Assembly (NCBI GenBank): GCA_020633315.1
Contig: JACKDV010000011.1
Coordinates: 62,001 to 126,000, forward strand
Reading direction: 5' to 3'
Origin: Myxococcales bacterium
GTDB taxonomy: Bacteria > Myxococcota_A > Polyangia > Nannocystales > Nannocystaceae
Length of the DNA stretch: 64,000 nucleotides
The translations under genes were made by a program, and so were the position numbers. Positions 29,373-39,874 of this stretch are shown here, piece by piece (position 1 is the first letter of the stretch; each line of letters opens with the position of its first letter). The notes under the pieces were generated by a model. That model saw only the letters and a list, made by a program, of their open reading frames with translations. It was not told the origin of the DNA and did not search any database.

Positions 29373-31898
29373 ATGCGCCAACCTCTATACACCCGGCTAC
29401 GGCCGTTCTTGCGCCGTGACCTCCGCGCCCGCCTGGTGTCCGCTCTGCTCACCGTCGCCGTCCTCACCGGGCTGAGCTGGCTGGGCATCTCGGCCCTGGC
29501 CGGGATCGACAGCCGCGAGGCCCACGACCTGCGGGTCCAGCTCGGCATGGAGCACCCCGACCAGGTGTGTGGCCAAGCCTCGCACCTGTCCGAGTGCAAC
29601 TACGACGATCTCCTGCAGGAGAAGGTCGACCGCGACTTCTACCGGCGCCGCGCCGTACGGGTGGCGATCCTCTCCGAGCTCGACCAGCGCCTGAAGATGG
29701 CCGAGGGGCAGCTCGACGAGGCGACCCGCCTGCTCGAGGCCGCCCAGTCCGATCCCCGCACCGGCAACCTGCTCGGCGATACCGTCGCCCTGCGGCAGGC
29801 GCTGAGCGAGGCGATCATCGACGTGGCGCCCGCGACGATCGAGCCGGTGGAGGTCCGGCGCGAGCGACTGCTGGGCACCCTCGAGGACGTCCAGGCGGTC
29901 CCCGTGCAGATCCCGGCCAAGCGCCAGGGGATGACGGCCCTGGTCAACGGCGACGAGGTCGACGTCCACCAGGATCCGGCTCCCGATGAGATCGGCTGGG
30001 TGGAGGACATCCGCCGCAACGGCGGGCGGTTCGGCATCGAGCCCACGGACAAGCGGGCCGAGCTGCTGGGGCTGGTCGCCTCCGAGAGCGAGACCCTGCG
30101 GGACATCCACCATCGCGTGCGCCTGCTGCTCCACCGCGACGGCGTGCAGGAGCTCGACACGGCCCAGACCAGCCGGGTGGAGCTCATCGAGGATCTCGCC
30201 CCTCGCGGTGACGAGCCCTACGACGAGTTCATGCGCCGCCTCGAGGTGGCCAACTGGCTCGCTGTGCGGGCGCACGTGGCCTGGCTCGACGATGCCGCGG
30301 CCTACGATCGCAACGCGGCGATGATGAACAACCCCGCCGCCACGCTGGTGTCCGACGGCATGGAGGCGGTCGACCTCGACCTCGCGCGCGCCGTCCGTCA
30401 CGAGATGGACCTGGTGCACGGGGCCATCTTCGATCAGAGCCACGAGCTGTGGGCCTACGGCTGGGTCGATGCCGCGGCCGCTCGCACCGCGCTGCTCAAG
30501 CCGATGGTCCGCTACCGCTCGCCGGTGACCAGCGCCCAGCGCTGGCGACTGTTCGGCGTGGTCACCTTCGTGCTGGCCGGCATCATGCTGCTGGTGGTGG
30601 GCCCGGTGGTCACCGCCACCTCCACCGCCCGCGAGCGCGAGGCCGGCACCCTGCCCGTGCTTCGCATGACCGGCCTATCGGCGGGCGACCTGGCGATGGC
30701 GATGGCCATCGGCCCCAACGTGTTCGCCCTGGTGGCGGGCACCGGGCTGCTCGTGCTCGCGCTGCCCGTGCTGGGCCTCACCGCTGGCTTCGGGGCCACC
30801 TTGCTGCCCCTGGGCCTGCTGCTCATCCTGGCCATGGCCACCCACCTCACCGCCATCGGCCTGGGCGACGCCCTCGGCCAGCGGGTCAACGCGATGGTGG
30901 TCGGCGGCCTGCTCGGCGTGGCCGTGCTCGGCCCCGGCCTGGTGGGCAGCGTGATGGTCGTGGGTGACATGGCCGCCACCGGCATGCTGCTGGGGCCGCT
31001 GCCCGCCGTCATCGGCGAGTCGGTCACCATGAGCGGCCTGCCCTACGCCAAGATGCTCGGCAGCTACTACGGCAACGACATGGCCGCGGGCATCCTGAGC
31101 TACACGGTGCTCATGCAGGCGCTGCTGGGCGGGCTGTGCCTGCTGAGCTGGCGCCGTCGCGTGGAGCAGGCCTGGGCCCCGCTGTTCCGCCCCATCGAGG
31201 GCGCCGCGCTGGCGCTGGTCAGCGTGGGCTGCAGCGCCCTGGCCGTGCTCGACCTGTCGGCGCGGATCAACGTGCAGACCTACGACACCGTCAACCTCAT
31301 CACCTTCGTGTCGACGGCGTTCCTCATGCCGGTGCTGGGTTGGCTGCTGGTCTCGAGCCTGGTGCGTCCGGCTCGGGCGAGCGCGGTGGCCAGCACCTCC
31401 GAGGTGCGGCGAGCCTTCCTGCGCTTCCAGGTGTTCGTGGGGCTCACCGCAGTCGCGCTGGCTGGCGCCTACGTGCTCGTGCTCAACGGCACCCACCTGC
31501 GCGCCGAGAAGTCCGAGGTGATGTGGGCGACCCTCACCCAGGGCCTACTGGTGGCCGAGACGGCCGTGGCCACGCTGCTGTGGGCGTCGCGTCGACGCGA
31601 GGGCAAGCACCGCGTGTTCATCCTGGGCACCGCGGTCGCGCTGCTACAGCTGGCCTTCGCGGTCGCGGTCTACAACCTCGAGGTCGAGCACGTCGCCTTC
31701 ACCCAGAAGGCGGGGCTGCCCTTCATGGTCGGCATGCAGGCCTCGCCCTACTGGGTGGCCTTCCTCGTCGTGCTGTGGGCGGCCGGTCTGGGCCTGGTCC
31801 TCGCCGCGCTGCTGCGCGAGCGCGGCCGGGAGCAGCAGGCCACCCCCCGCCCCGAGGACGAGATCGACTCCGACAACGGCCGTCGCTGGCTCCACTGA
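29373..31898 (+). CDS. ABC-2-like permease with large extracytoplasmic domain
   Basis: 841 residues. A basic N-terminus and one membrane helix (about 22-42) are followed by a long soluble region (45-380) that should lie outside the inner membrane. Ten or so further helices follow, with 'AREREAGTLPVLRMTGLSAG', the coupling-helix-like motif of ABC-2/GldF-type permeases placed after the first helix of that block. It resembles the 57119 permease in architecture (helix, soluble insert, 'E..T..PL..T.L' motif, many helices), but no ABC ATPase gene lies beside it. It must use an ATPase encoded elsewhere, perhaps the one at 56141, or be non-transporting. The substrate is unknown. A perfect terminator hairpin follows. 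Confidence 0.8.
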   Translation: MRQPLYTRLRPFLRRDLRARLVSALLTVAVLTGLSWLGISALAGIDSREAHDLRVQLGMEHPDQVCGQASHLSECNYDDLLQEKVDRDFYRRRAVRVAILSELDQRLKMAEGQLDEATRLLEAAQSDPRTGNLLGDTVALRQALSEAIIDVAPATIEPVEVRRERLLGTLEDVQAVPVQIPAKRQGMTALVNGDEVDVHQDPAPDEIGWVEDIRRNGGRFGIEPTDKRAELLGLVASESETLRDIHHRVRLLLHRDGVQELDTAQTSRVELIEDLAPRGDEPYDEFMRRLEVANWLAVRAHVAWLDDAAAYDRNAAMMNNPAATLVSDGMEAVDLDLARAVRHEMDLVHGAIFDQSHELWAYGWVDAAAARTALLKPMVRYRSPVTSAQRWRLFGVVTFVLAGIMLLVVGPVVTATSTAREREAGTLPVLRMTGLSAGDLAMAMAIGPNVFALVAGTGLLVLALPVLGLTAGFGATLLPLGLLLILAMATHLTAIGLGDALGQRVNAMVVGGLLGVAVLGPGLVGSVMVVGDMAATGMLLGPLPAVIGESVTMSGLPYAKMLGSYYGNDMAAGILSYTVLMQALLGGLCLLSWRRRVEQAWAPLFRPIEGAALALVSVGCSALAVLDLSARINVQTYDTVNLITFVSTAFLMPVLGWLLVSSLVRPARASAVASTSEVRRAFLRFQVFVGLTAVALAGAYVLVLNGTHLRAEKSEVMWATLTQGLLVAETAVATLLWASRRREGKHRVFILGTAVALLQLAFAVAVYNLEVEHVAFTQKAGLPFMVGMQASPYWVAFLVVLWAAGLGLVLAALLRERGREQQATPRPEDEIDSDNGRRWLH

Positions 31899-31918
31899 GC
31901 CACCGGATCTGCGCCAAC

Positions 31919-31951
31919 GACGCCGCCGAGGACCCCGTTCTCGGCGGCGTC
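31919..31951 (+). terminator. Terminator hairpin after permease gene
   Basis: GACGCCGCCGAG (31919-31930) pairs perfectly over 12 bp with CTCGGCGGCGTC (31940-31951), loop 9 nt, followed by TTCGCGTTCG. It is 20 bp after the stop and is the clearest terminator in the window. Confidence 0.75.
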
Positions 31952-32235
31952 TTCGCGTTCGAACATTCCGTGCAACGTGGCCCGAGTCCGCCCGTCTCTT
32001 CGGGTGCCGGGGGCGCGAGCCGCGTTTGTCTCCGTCTAGGGTGCGTCAATTGGTCCGTGGTGGGGCCACGGAGACCGGGCAACCCTGCCCAGCGTAGCTC
32101 GCGCCCCTCGCCCTTTGGGTGAGGCCCAGGTCCCCCGGCCGTCGATCCCAACGTTCCAACCAAGCAGCACGCAGATGGGGTTCCTCCGGTCCGTCGTGGT
32201 GGCCCGCCACCGCGCCTGCTAGGTTCGAAGCGCCG
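31952..32235 (+). promoter_or_regulatory. Leader region of the protease pair with possible RNA structure
   Basis: No gene seen. CCGTGG (32055-32060) can pair with CCACGG (32066-32071), and GGGC (32077-32080) with GCCC (32087-32090) around AACCCT. It may be a structured 5' leader; no known riboswitch class is matched well enough to name. Confidence 0.3.
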
Positions 32236-33405
32236 ATGCTCGGCCCGATCGTCCTGCTGCTCGCCATGGATCCCGCCGCGGATCCGGATCTCGGCCGCCC
32301 CCTCGACACGCCCGCCATCCCGGCGGCCGACCTGTCGTCGGGCGGAACGCCCCGTGCCGCGGGCACGCCCGAGATCCTCTACATCAACTTCGACGGCGGC
32401 GTGCTCCAGACCGGCTGCGGCAACGACCCGCACTACGACTGCAGCACCCTGGCCGGCCTCTTCGACGGCTACGTGGGTCCCTTCGAGGGCAACCTCAACC
32501 AGCGGATCGCGATCCTCCAGGCCACCCGCAAGGACGTCAAGGACTTCGGGGTGCGCGTGGTGGTGGACCGCCCGCCCGAGGACGTCGACTACACCATGGT
32601 GATGTACGGCGACCTCGGCCCGCAGAGCTTCGCCGGCATCGCGCCGTACATCGACTGCGAGGATCGCCGGGGCGGCGACACCAGCTTCACCCAGGGCTTC
32701 GGCGGCTCCAACACCGGCTCCACCGTGATCCTGCAGGAGGCCGCGCACACCTGGGGGCTCGAGCACGTCGACGCCGAGTTCGACATCCTCAACCCCTTCA
32801 AGGCCGCGGGGCTCAACCAGTTCTTCAACGACGAGTGCTTCAGGATCGTCGCCAACACCGATCTCGAGCCCACGCCCGGGGTCTGCAACCAGGTGCACAC
32901 CCAATTCTGCGAGACCGGCTACCAGAACAGCTGGCGCGAGATGTACCTGATGTTCGGGCCCGCGGTGCCCGACACCACCACGCCCACCCTGGAGATCACC
33001 AGCCCGGCCGACGGCAGCAGCTTCGTGCTGCCCACCACCATCGCGCTGCTCGGCGACATCGAGGACGACCTCGACCCCCAGTTCTACGGGCTGCAGATCT
33101 ACGACGGGGACCAGCTCATCTTCGACGACACCCGCGTGGCGCTCGACCTGCTGCTCATCAACCCGCCCGAGGGCGACTACGACCTGCGGGTGGTGCTGAC
33201 CGACGAGGCGGGCAACGCCACCGAGGACACCGTGAGCTTCACCGTGCTGCCCGAGGGCAGCGAGCTGCCGCCGGAGCCCGAGGAGGACGACCCCAGCGAG
33301 CCGGCCCAGACCGGCTGTCGCAGCGGCGGCGCCCCGCCCTCCCCGACCAGCCTGCTGCTCCTGCTGCCGCTGCTGGGCCTGCGGCTGCGCCGGAGAGCCC
33401 GCTGA
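32236..33405 (+). CDS. Metzincin-like protease homologue with altered zinc site
   Basis: 389 residues from ATG 32236, chosen because it opens a hydrophobic export signal; earlier starts add an Arg-rich stretch without a site. The protein has a catalytic-like domain (about 45-230), an Ig-like beta domain ('TPTLEITSPADGS', about 250-360) and a C-terminal tail with Cys, a Leu-rich helix and 'RLRRRAR', as in MYXO-CTERM surface sorting. The zinc motif reads QEAAHTWGLEH (167-177), where metzincins have HExxHxxGxxH: the first His is Gln. The Met-turn position is Leu185. It is therefore probably inactive or has altered chemistry. It is co-transcribed with the intact paralogue that follows, overlapping it by one base. 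Confidence 0.85.
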   Translation: MLGPIVLLLAMDPAADPDLGRPLDTPAIPAADLSSGGTPRAAGTPEILYINFDGGVLQTGCGNDPHYDCSTLAGLFDGYVGPFEGNLNQRIAILQATRKDVKDFGVRVVVDRPPEDVDYTMVMYGDLGPQSFAGIAPYIDCEDRRGGDTSFTQGFGGSNTGSTVILQEAAHTWGLEHVDAEFDILNPFKAAGLNQFFNDECFRIVANTDLEPTPGVCNQVHTQFCETGYQNSWREMYLMFGPAVPDTTTPTLEITSPADGSSFVLPTTIALLGDIEDDLDPQFYGLQIYDGDQLIFDDTRVALDLLLINPPEGDYDLRVVLTDEAGNATEDTVSFTVLPEGSELPPEPEEDDPSEPAQTGCRSGGAPPSPTSLLLLLPLLGLRLRRRAR

Positions 33406-34571
33406 TGCCCCTGGTGCCGGTCCTGCTGCTCGCCCTCGCGGCGAGCCCCGAGGCCGACCAGCACCGCCTCGACGCGCCCCTGCCTCCCCGCCCGAGCGCG
33501 CTCACCAGCGACACGCCCACCGCCGCCCGCGAGCTGGGCACCCCCACCACGCTGTTCGTCAACTTCGACGGCGTGGAGCTGGGCTCGTGCACCCCGAGCA
33601 ACAGCAAGCGCAACTGTCACTGGTACAACACCGAGAAGCCCTTCCCGCCGTTCTCCGGGACCACCCAGACCAAGGTCTCGGTGCTGCAGGCGATGCGCCG
33701 CGACGCGGCCGACTACGGCATCCGCATCACCGGCCAGCGCCCGCCCGACAGCGAGGACTACACCATGGTGATCTACGGGGGCACCGAGGCCGAGTACGGG
33801 GCCCTCGGCAGCGCGCCCCCGGGGGACTGCCTCGATCAGCTCCCCAACCAGATCGCCTTCGCCCACGTGGACGGCGAGCTCAACGACTGGATCAACGGCG
33901 GCGCCACCACGGCCCTGCACGAGGCGGCGCACAGCTGGGGGCTCGATCACATCGAGACCGAGCACGCCATCATGTTCCCCACCGGCAACAACGAGCCGAC
34001 CGCCTTCCTCGGCGAGTGCTCCCGCGTGGTGGAGGACGTGGCGCTCACCCCCGGCGAGGCCTCGTGCCCCGATCTCAACACCGAGCTGTGCGGCGATCCC
34101 AACGCCCAGCAGGCCCGGGCCACCCTCGAGCACCTGTTCGGCGGACCCTACGTGGACGTCACCCCGCCCACCATCGAGCTCTCGGAGCCCCACGACGGCC
34201 AGTACTTCCAGGCCCCGGCCGAGTTCGAGGTGGTGCTCGACATCCGCGACGACCTGCACCCGCAGGTCTACGACGCCGCCTTCTGGCTCGGCGACGATCC
34301 CAAGCCCGAGAGCAAGCCCTTCGTGGAGGACCACTTCTCGGTCACCCAGCTGCCCATCGGCACCTGGGAATTCCACGTGGAGATGGTGGACGAGGCGGGG
34401 CACTCGGCCCGGCTGGACTTCACCATCGAGGTGGGCGAGGACCCGCCGCCCGAGCCCGAGTCCGAGGGCGGCTGTGCCGTGGGCGCCGGCCGAGCCCGGG
34501 GTGTAAGCGGCCTGGGCTCGCTCGTTGTGCTCCTGCTGGGCCTCGTGGCACGTCGCCGCCGGCCGCGATAA
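33405..34571 (+). CDS. Surface-sorted metzincin-type metalloprotease
   Basis: 388 residues from ATG 33405, overlapping the previous stop (TGATG). It has a short signal peptide and a catalytic domain with a perfect metzincin zinc site HEAAHSWGLDH (His172, Glu173, His176, His182) and a Met-turn Met190 in 'AIMFPTG'. A Cys-containing segment, an Ig-like domain ('PPTIELSEPHDG') and a MYXO-CTERM-like tail (Gly-Gly-Cys, Leu/Val helix, 'RRRRPR') follow. It should cut peptide bonds outside the cell and be held on the surface through the tail. It is a tandem duplicate of the upstream protein with the same domain order. The closest named family is unclear, as the N-terminal 'LFVNFDG' half is not one I recognise. 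Confidence 0.88.
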   Translation: MPLVPVLLLALAASPEADQHRLDAPLPPRPSALTSDTPTAARELGTPTTLFVNFDGVELGSCTPSNSKRNCHWYNTEKPFPPFSGTTQTKVSVLQAMRRDAADYGIRITGQRPPDSEDYTMVIYGGTEAEYGALGSAPPGDCLDQLPNQIAFAHVDGELNDWINGGATTALHEAAHSWGLDHIETEHAIMFPTGNNEPTAFLGECSRVVEDVALTPGEASCPDLNTELCGDPNAQQARATLEHLFGGPYVDVTPPTIELSEPHDGQYFQAPAEFEVVLDIRDDLHPQVYDAAFWLGDDPKPESKPFVEDHFSVTQLPIGTWEFHVEMVDEAGHSARLDFTIEVGEDPPPEPESEGGCAVGAGRARGVSGLGSLVVLLLGLVARRRRPR

Positions 34572-34586
34572 GACATCGCCCGCCCC

Positions 34587-35345
34587 ATGCGAGCCGAGAA
34601 CCGAACGCCATCGTCCCTCCGGATCCCCCGCCCGGCCGGGCTCGCCGTCCTGCTGCTGCTGGGCTGCCCCGCCGAGGCCGGCAACCCCTACGCGACCAAG
34701 CCCAAGCCGGCCCCCCAGGTGGGCGCCGACGATCCGAGGGTGGTGGAGAAGGACGGCGAGCTCTACCCGCACAAGACCATCGAGCGGGCCGAGGAGCGCC
34801 AGCGCGGGGCCGAGGACCAGCCCGCCCTGGGCTCGGGCCACTCCGACGAGACCAACGGCGTGTGCCGCCTGTTCTCGCCCGAGCTCCCCGACCCCGAGTG
34901 CTGCAAGGCCGAGCTGGGCTTCGACATGAAGGCCACGCAGGATGCCTGTGACCTGCACGTGTACCTCGGCGAGTCGCACCGGATCTCGTGCGGCTACTAC
35001 TTCAACGGCAAGGACGGCGAGCGCAAGTGGTTCCGCCTGGGCAAGCTGCCCGAGACCTCGGCCAAGGCCGCGGCCGATCACCACGATCGCAAGATGCGTG
35101 AGGCCCTGGGCGAGACCTATGCGCTCTCCACCCCGGTGCCCGGGGTCGACGGCGCCTACTGGAGCCGTCACGACCAATTCCGCTGGGCGTTCCTGCCCGG
35201 CTGGGACAACGTGCGGCAGCTGAGCTGGCAGGCCTCGTCGTGCTCGGACGAGGGCATCACCAAGGTGATCGCGCAGATCGTGGCCGCCAAGCCGGCGCCT
35301 CCCGGGTCGTCGCGCCCGGCCCTCGTGCCGCAGGCGCGAATGTAG
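34587..35345 (+). CDS. Cys-containing lipoprotein of unknown function
   Basis: 252 residues. The N-terminus 'LAVLLLLGC' gives a lipobox (Cys27). The mature part has a charged linker, then a compact domain with eight Cys, including a CC pair in 'DPECCKAELGFD', and 'GYYFNGKDGERKWFRLG'. A Pro-rich end follows. I do not recognise the family. It starts 15 bp after the protease gene and is probably in the same operon, so it may accompany the protease at the cell surface. Confidence 0.75.
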   Translation: MRAENRTPSSLRIPRPAGLAVLLLLGCPAEAGNPYATKPKPAPQVGADDPRVVEKDGELYPHKTIERAEERQRGAEDQPALGSGHSDETNGVCRLFSPELPDPECCKAELGFDMKATQDACDLHVYLGESHRISCGYYFNGKDGERKWFRLGKLPETSAKAAADHHDRKMREALGETYALSTPVPGVDGAYWSRHDQFRWAFLPGWDNVRQLSWQASSCSDEGITKVIAQIVAAKPAPPGSSRPALVPQARM

Positions 35346-35436
35346 CCCCGCGCGGGCGCTACTCCCGAATTCGGGCCGCCGTGCCCGCGGCAACGAGGTT
35401 TCGTCGCGGGGCCTCGGACGCTAGCATCAGCGTCCC

Positions 35437-36603
<1,167 letters not shown>

Positions 36604-36707
36604 GGGAGCGCGGCCGACGAGGCGCATGCCCACACGAGCCGTGATCCTGCGACCGCGCTCGATGCCCCGCTACGACCACGCTCGGCGACGATGGCTCGGG
36701 CGCGGGC

Positions 36708-37637
36708 TCACGCCCCGCAGGACCACTTGCCGAGCTCCTTGACCCCGCCGCCCTCGAGCTGGAACACGGCCTGGCCGGAGCCGTCCTCCCACTGCATGCG
36801 GATCCACAGCTCCTTGTCGCCGGCCCCGTCCATGTCGACCACGCCGAGCATCTCGAACACGTCCTTGCGGGACTCGGACTTGGTCAGCAGGAGCAGGTCG
36901 TCGAGGTTGCCGTCGCGGGCCATGAAGATCCCGCTCCAGGTGTACTGCTCGGCCATCGAGGGGTGCGGCACGAACACGGAGTAGATGTCCTCCTTCTTGC
37001 CGTTGCCGTCCACGTCGACCTCCGCGACCTGGTGCGCGCTGATCTCTCCCTTGCCCACCTTGGCCTGCAGCTTGGCCTTGGTGTCGTCGTCGAGCTGGGT
37101 GTTCATGGGCGAGGTGGAATCGCTGGGCACCAAGGTGACGGTCCTGAGCCCCGAGGGAGGCCAGGTGCCGAAGTCGAACTCGGCCCCGCCCTGCAGACCC
37201 TCGGCCGAGATCGCCACCAGCTTGCCCGAGCCGTCCATGCACGAGGGCTCGACCCGCTCGCCCATCTTCTTGTTGAAGGCCTGATCGCCCGCGCTCACCC
37301 GCACCTCGGCGTCGGCGGGCACCATGTCGAGGCAGGCTTCGCCCGCGGCGACGGTCTTCTTGTCCTTGTCGAAGCAGGCCAGCGGGATCAGCCCGCCCGA
37401 GACCTGGAAGAACACCATGCTGGTGTCCGGGGGCACGGGGCCGTCCACGCCCTCGTCGCCCGAGGCCACGGCGAGCGGGGCCTCGCCCTCGTCGCCGGCG
37501 GCCTCCTTGCCGTCGGCCGCGGCCTTGGGATCGGCCTTGGCTTCCTTGCCGTCCTTGCCCTCTTCCTTGCCCTTGTCACAGGCGGTCGCGAGCAGAGCGA
37601 GGGAACCGAGCACGGGGAGCAACGCACGGGCGATCAT
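36708..37637 (-). CDS. Lipoprotein, possibly with FG-GAP/EF-hand-like motifs
   Basis: 309 residues. The signal peptide ends in 'LLATAC' (Cys20), then a Lys/Glu/Asp/Ala-rich linker (21-55). The mature domain contains 'VDVDGNGKKEDIYSVF' and 'VVDMDGAGDKELWI', two DxDGxGxxE/D segments of the kind that bind calcium in FG-GAP/VCBS repeats. No enzyme motif is visible. It is probably a periplasmic or outer-membrane lipoprotein. It is alone in orientation with the DUF1269 gene 158 bp upstream and converges on the MopE-like gene. Confidence 0.75.
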   Translation of the reverse strand: MIARALLPVLGSLALLATACDKGKEEGKDGKEAKADPKAAADGKEAAGDEGEAPLAVASGDEGVDGPVPPDTSMVFFQVSGGLIPLACFDKDKKTVAAGEACLDMVPADAEVRVSAGDQAFNKKMGERVEPSCMDGSGKLVAISAEGLQGGAEFDFGTWPPSGLRTVTLVPSDSTSPMNTQLDDDTKAKLQAKVGKGEISAHQVAEVDVDGNGKKEDIYSVFVPHPSMAEQYTWSGIFMARDGNLDDLLLLTKSESRKDVFEMLGVVDMDGAGDKELWIRMQWEDGSGQAVFQLEGGGVKELGKWSCGA

Positions 37638-37795
37638 GGAGCGTGCGTAGCACAGCTACCGCGGGCCCGGCCAGCGCGGCGGCGGGCCTCCGCCCGCTCG
37701 CCCATCCTTTGGAGATCACGGCGTTTTCATGCTCGTTCCTTTCGTGGGTGGGTCGTAGTTGGGTCGCTGATCGGCGTCGTGGCCCGGGACCGTCC

Positions 37796-38347
37796 TCAGG
37801 CCGGCGGCGCGTGGGAGGCCTCGGCGACGGGGGCCGCGGGGGCACGACGCGTGGGGTCGACTCGCGCCGACTCCAGCGCACGACGCAGCTCCTCCTCGTC
37901 CGAGGTCGACAGCGAGGTCCGCAGCAGCCGTCCCTCGAAGGGCCGCAGCTCCGCCACCATCTTGTCGGGGGTGAGCTTGCGGACCAGGATGAACAGCGCC
38001 GACGACCCCGGCGGCAGGGTGCTCCCCACCTCCCTCATGAAGTCGTCGTCGACTCCGATGTCGGCGAGGGCTCCGGCGATCGCACCGGTGCCGGCGCCCA
38101 GGGCCGCCCCCACCAGCGGTGCGGCGAGCAGCATCCCGATGAGCAGGCCCCAGAAGGTCCCGCTCACCGCACCGGCCAGAGGCAGGTCGTGGATCTGCTC
38201 GAGCCTCATGCGCCCGTCGACGGTCTTGACCACCACGGCCGCGTCCTCGAGGTCCACCAGGTGTTCCTTCTGCATTCTGAGCAGCGAGGCGCGGACCTCC
38301 TTCGCCTGCTGCTCGTCGTCGAATGCCATGACGATCAACTCGCTCAT
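37796..38347 (-). CDS. DUF1269-type membrane protein
   Basis: 183 residues from ATG 38347; longer frames upstream lack a site. The start 'MSELIVMAFDDEQQAKEV', the central Gly/Ala-rich pair of hydrophobic segments ('GTFWGLLIGMLLAAPLVGAALGAG'-like, shortened here) and 'SSALFILVRKLTPDKMV' match the DUF1269 family. These are small proteins with a soluble ferredoxin-like half and a glycine-zipper membrane half; their role is unknown, and some are stress-related. The C-terminal 25 residues are Pro/Ala/Arg-rich and look disordered. Confidence 0.8.
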   Translation of the reverse strand: MSELIVMAFDDEQQAKEVRASLLRMQKEHLVDLEDAAVVVKTVDGRMRLEQIHDLPLAGAVSGTFWGLLIGMLLAAPLVGAALGAGTGAIAGALADIGVDDDFMREVGSTLPPGSSALFILVRKLTPDKMVAELRPFEGRLLRTSLSTSDEEELRRALESARVDPTRRAPAAPVAEASHAPPA

Positions 38348-38514
38348 GCCCGAGCAGCAGTGCACGACACATGCCAGGCTCCCGGGGGTCGTGGGCTCGC
38401 GATCCGGCCTCCCCTGCCCGATGGTGCGCGGGCGCAGCCGCACGAGCGTGTCGATGCGCCACACCCCGACGCTCAGGCGCCGCGGCGCTCCGAGCTCGAC
38501 CGTCGCGGAGCGGT

Positions 38515-38545
38515 CCTCAGGTGCCGACCTCGTCGGGCTCGGCCC

Positions 38546-38572
<27 letters not shown>
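38515..38572. repeat. 29-bp direct tandem duplication over a gene end
   Basis: Copies 38515-38543 and 38544-38572 differ at one base. The second holds the last codons and stop of the VWA gene (minus strand); the first lies just past the stop. Twenty-nine is not a multiple of three. Confidence 0.85.
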
Positions 38573-39787
<1,215 letters not shown>

Positions 39788-39874
39788 CCGCAGCTAGCAT
39801 ACGACACCGCGGTGCCCGTCCGTGGCGTGGCCACCGCGAGGCCATCGAGCGTGGCCCGTGCGTTACCCTGGGGC

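Noticed and set aside
32041..32130. SAM-type riboswitch, because of a GGCAACC-like segment
   Set aside because: The surrounding stems do not fit a SAM aptamer and the downstream genes are proteases with no methionine link. Only a generic structured leader is kept.
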